NCBI RefSeq assembly: GCF_036226525.1
Contig: NZ_CP108487.1
Location: 7,316,001 to 7,380,000, forward strand
Length of the DNA stretch: 64,000 bases
Origin: Kribbella sp. NBC_01245
GTDB lineage: Bacteria > Actinomycetota > Actinomycetes > Propionibacteriales > Kribbellaceae
Direction: 5' to 3'
Positions within the stretch are counted from its first letter, which is position 1; each line of letters opens with the position of its first letter. A program made the position numbers and the translations under genes. This document shows, in pieces, positions 62,331-64,000 of the stretch. Under the pieces are notes generated by a model that had not been told where the DNA came from, did no database searches, and worked only from the letters and a program-made list of their open reading frames with translations.

Positions 62331-64000
62331 TCGATGCTCCTTAGGGCAAGGACCACTGCCTGATGAGGATGCGGAAGGGTGATCTTCAAAGAGCCCGAGA
62401 CCAGCTCGACAGTCGCGTCCGTCCCCGTCGGATAGACGACTTCAACGCGAGTGGCGAAAACGGGCAGCTGCAGCGTGCGAGTGTCGGTGACTCCACCGCG
62501 CCGCCAGATCGCCACCAACGCCTGCCCGCCGGAGCGCAGGCCGTGCACGATCCACTTGTCCTCCCACTCGGGCAGGCCAAGGGGCCAGAACGGTACGGCG
62601 GTCGCGATGAACTGGCGGTGAGCTCGATAGGCGTCGACGGCTTCGGTGACCAGAGCTCGCTGGTCGTCGGTCATCTTGTCCAGATGTCCCGATAGGTGCA
62701 GGCGGCCGAGCATCCCCGCGGTCATCGTGAACGCGATCTCTTCATCGGTGAACGTGGGCTGGGGATAGGCCCAACTGGCTGCCTGCTCTGGCGCGATCGC
62801 CGCGGCGGCCGCGGCCGCGATGGGGGGATACCGCAGGAAGTCCTGCTGGTCACTGGTCGACTGCATCTGCAGGTGGGACAGCATGGCGTAGTCAACGCGC
62901 ATCCCACCCGACGCGCAGCTCTCGAGAGTGAGGTCGGGGTGCTGGTCGAGCACCTCGTCGATCCACTGGAGGAAGGCCCGGTTGTGGCCCAGTAGTCCAG
63001 CTCCGGCGGCGAGTTCGTCGCGGTCGGTGCCGGCGCCGATGTTGATGTTGTAGTCCAGCTTGAGATAGCCGATGCCCAGACCGCCGACGAGTCGGTCGAT
63101 CACCTCGTCGAGATGTTTGCGGGCCAACGGGTGGCGCAGATCGAGGTGGTACCGGCCGTGTTCGACGACGCGATGGCCATGGCGCAGGAAGAACGCCTCG
63201 TCCGGCAGCAGATCCGCGACGGCGCTGCGTACGCCGACGACCTCCGGCTCCAGCCATAGCCCCGGGACCATGCCTCGGTCGCGAATGTGCTGGATGACCT
63301 CCGCCAGCCCGCCCGGGAAGCGGTTCGTCGCCGGCTCCCAAGCGCCGACGCTGTCCCACCAGCCAGTGGAATCGTCGTCATACCAGCCGGCGTCGATGCA
63401 GAACGTTTCTGCGCCAACGGCTGCCGCGGCGTCGATCAGCGGTAGTAGCTTGGCCGTCGTCGGGTCGCCCATAAGGGTGTTCATGTAGTCGTTGAAGACA
63501 ACCGGCAGCCGCTCGTGGTCCGGATGTGGCCGCCGATCGTGACGCCGGGCGACCGTCAGGGCCGCGATCACGCCTTCGAAACCGTCCGTGGCAAAAGCGA
63601 TGGTCGCGGGAACGGTCGTGAACTCCTCGCCAGGGGCCAGCCGTTCGTACCAGTTGTGCTCGGTCTCAGTCGGGCCGAGCAGACTGACGTACAGGCCATC
63701 GGTGCGCTCGCCGACTTGCCAGTGCCATGGCCCGTTGTGCTCGATCTGCCAACCCAAGGCGTTGGCCTCGTTGACGACCACGCCAAGCGGCAGTGTGCCG
63801 TCGGAGGACCAGGCACCCAACGCCGTACGCGAGAAGGTGCCGCGCGGGTCGTGCTCATGCACGCTCCGATTGAGGTCCGGCATCAACTCGCGGACGCCGG
63901 CCGAGCGCCAGCGGTTCTCGGCGAGCCAGTCGTTGTCCGCCCACCACAGCTGCAGAGATTCCAACGGCGAGCCGATGCCGATCACCGCGGACGTGACCCA
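62327..64000 (-). CDS. Alpha-galactosidase, GH36 type (5' end beyond the window)
   Basis: The reading frame is open to the right edge, so the N-terminus lies outside; about 558 residues are present of an expected 690-720. The catalytic barrel has FCIDAGWYDD, GLWLEPEVVG, the nucleophile Asp in YLKLDYN, and LESCASGGMRVDYAML with STSDQQD carrying the acid/base Asp. It hydrolyses terminal alpha-galactosyl residues and probably acts inside the cell. It precedes the GH39-like gene in the same operon (ATGA overlap), supporting use of a galactose-containing glycan. Confidence 0.93.
   Translation of the reverse strand, partial: WVTSAVIGIGSPLESLQLWWADNDWLAENRWRSAGVRELMPDLNRSVHEHDPRGTFSRTALGAWSSDGTLPLGVVVNEANALGWQIEHNGPWHWQVGERTDGLYVSLLGPTETEHNWYERLAPGEEFTTVPATIAFATDGFEGVIAALTVARRHDRRPHPDHERLPVVFNDYMNTLMGDPTTAKLLPLIDAAAAVGAETFCIDAGWYDDDSTGWWDSVGAWEPATNRFPGGLAEVIQHIRDRGMVPGLWLEPEVVGVRSAVADLLPDEAFFLRHGHRVVEHGRYHLDLRHPLARKHLDEVIDRLVGGLGIGYLKLDYNINIGAGTDRDELAAGAGLLGHNRAFLQWIDEVLDQHPDLTLESCASGGMRVDYAMLSHLQMQSTSDQQDFLRYPPIAAAAAAAIAPEQAASWAYPQPTFTDEEIAFTMTAGMLGRLHLSGHLDKMTDDQRALVTEAVDAYRAHRQFIATAVPFWPLGLPEWEDKWIVHGLRSGGQALVAIWRRGGVTDTRTLQLPVFATRVEVVYPTGTDATVELVSGSLKITLPHPHQAVVLALRSIE

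Overview
The window is a high-GC actinobacterial chromosome segment. The signs are roughly 65-70 percent GC, frequent GTG and TTG starts preceded by GGAGG-like sites, MocR, SARP and XRE-NB-ARC regulators, and many secreted carbohydrate-active proteins with discoidin-like and CARDB-like domains. Gene content fits a Kribbella-like member of the Propionibacteriales, but that placement is inferred from gene families, not from a marker gene. No rRNA or tRNA gene, CRISPR array, transposase or phage gene was found.

Layout. 0-10 kb: a reductase/SDR pair, RNase Z, a secreted 5'-nucleotidase, a LysR/MFS divergent pair with a clear palindromic operator, and a fused GlyQ-GlyS glycyl-tRNA synthetase closed by a strong terminator. 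10-24 kb: MocR and AraC regulators, two hydrolase-type enzymes, an HtrA-like protease, an MFS exporter with its TetR repressor and two operators, a three-gene acid-sugar operon (2-hydroxyacid dehydrogenase, enolase-superfamily enzyme, TIM-barrel isomerase) divergent from a LysR regulator, and an alanyl-tRNA synthetase paralogue reduced to its catalytic core. That paralogue is preceded by an alanine-rich leader peptide and an intrinsic terminator. 24-36 kb: a Tat-exported beta-helix protein, an XRE-NB-ARC-TPR regulator, a phosphatase/MFS/beta-propeller operon, a DUF418 membrane protein and small enzymes. 36-47 kb: a SARP-type regulator convergent with a DrrAB-like ABC exporter that has phased direct repeats upstream, then a 1225-residue secreted beta-helix glycan hydrolase, a GH18-like protein and a hydrolase. 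47.7-64 kb: a lipoate ligase, then a carbohydrate-use region read on the minus strand: ABC importer operon, DeoR/LacI hybrid regulator, DUF2264 and heparinase-like proteins, a GH39-like secreted protein and an alpha-galactosidase running off the right edge.

The most unusual layer is intergenic. Family A is a palindrome of about 100 bp with arms up to 36 bp; there are five copies, and two are nested in a second palindrome (outer arms 54 bp, perfect, in one case). Family B is built on GCGAGTGGTCGCG and occurs at three gene gaps. It also fills much of a 1.1-kb gap at 58.5-59.6 kb, together with a duplicated 270-bp nested palindrome that carries DnaA-box-like motifs. A further multi-branched palindromic element lies at 36.2-36.4 kb.

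How parts work together. Several local circuits can be read directly: TetR on its MFS gene, LysR on its MFS gene, a possible SARP on the ABC exporter, LacI-type AAGCGCTT operators before three carbohydrate genes, and a ribosome-mediated attenuator candidate for the AlaRS paralogue. Functions are from motif recognition by eye; no database search was run.
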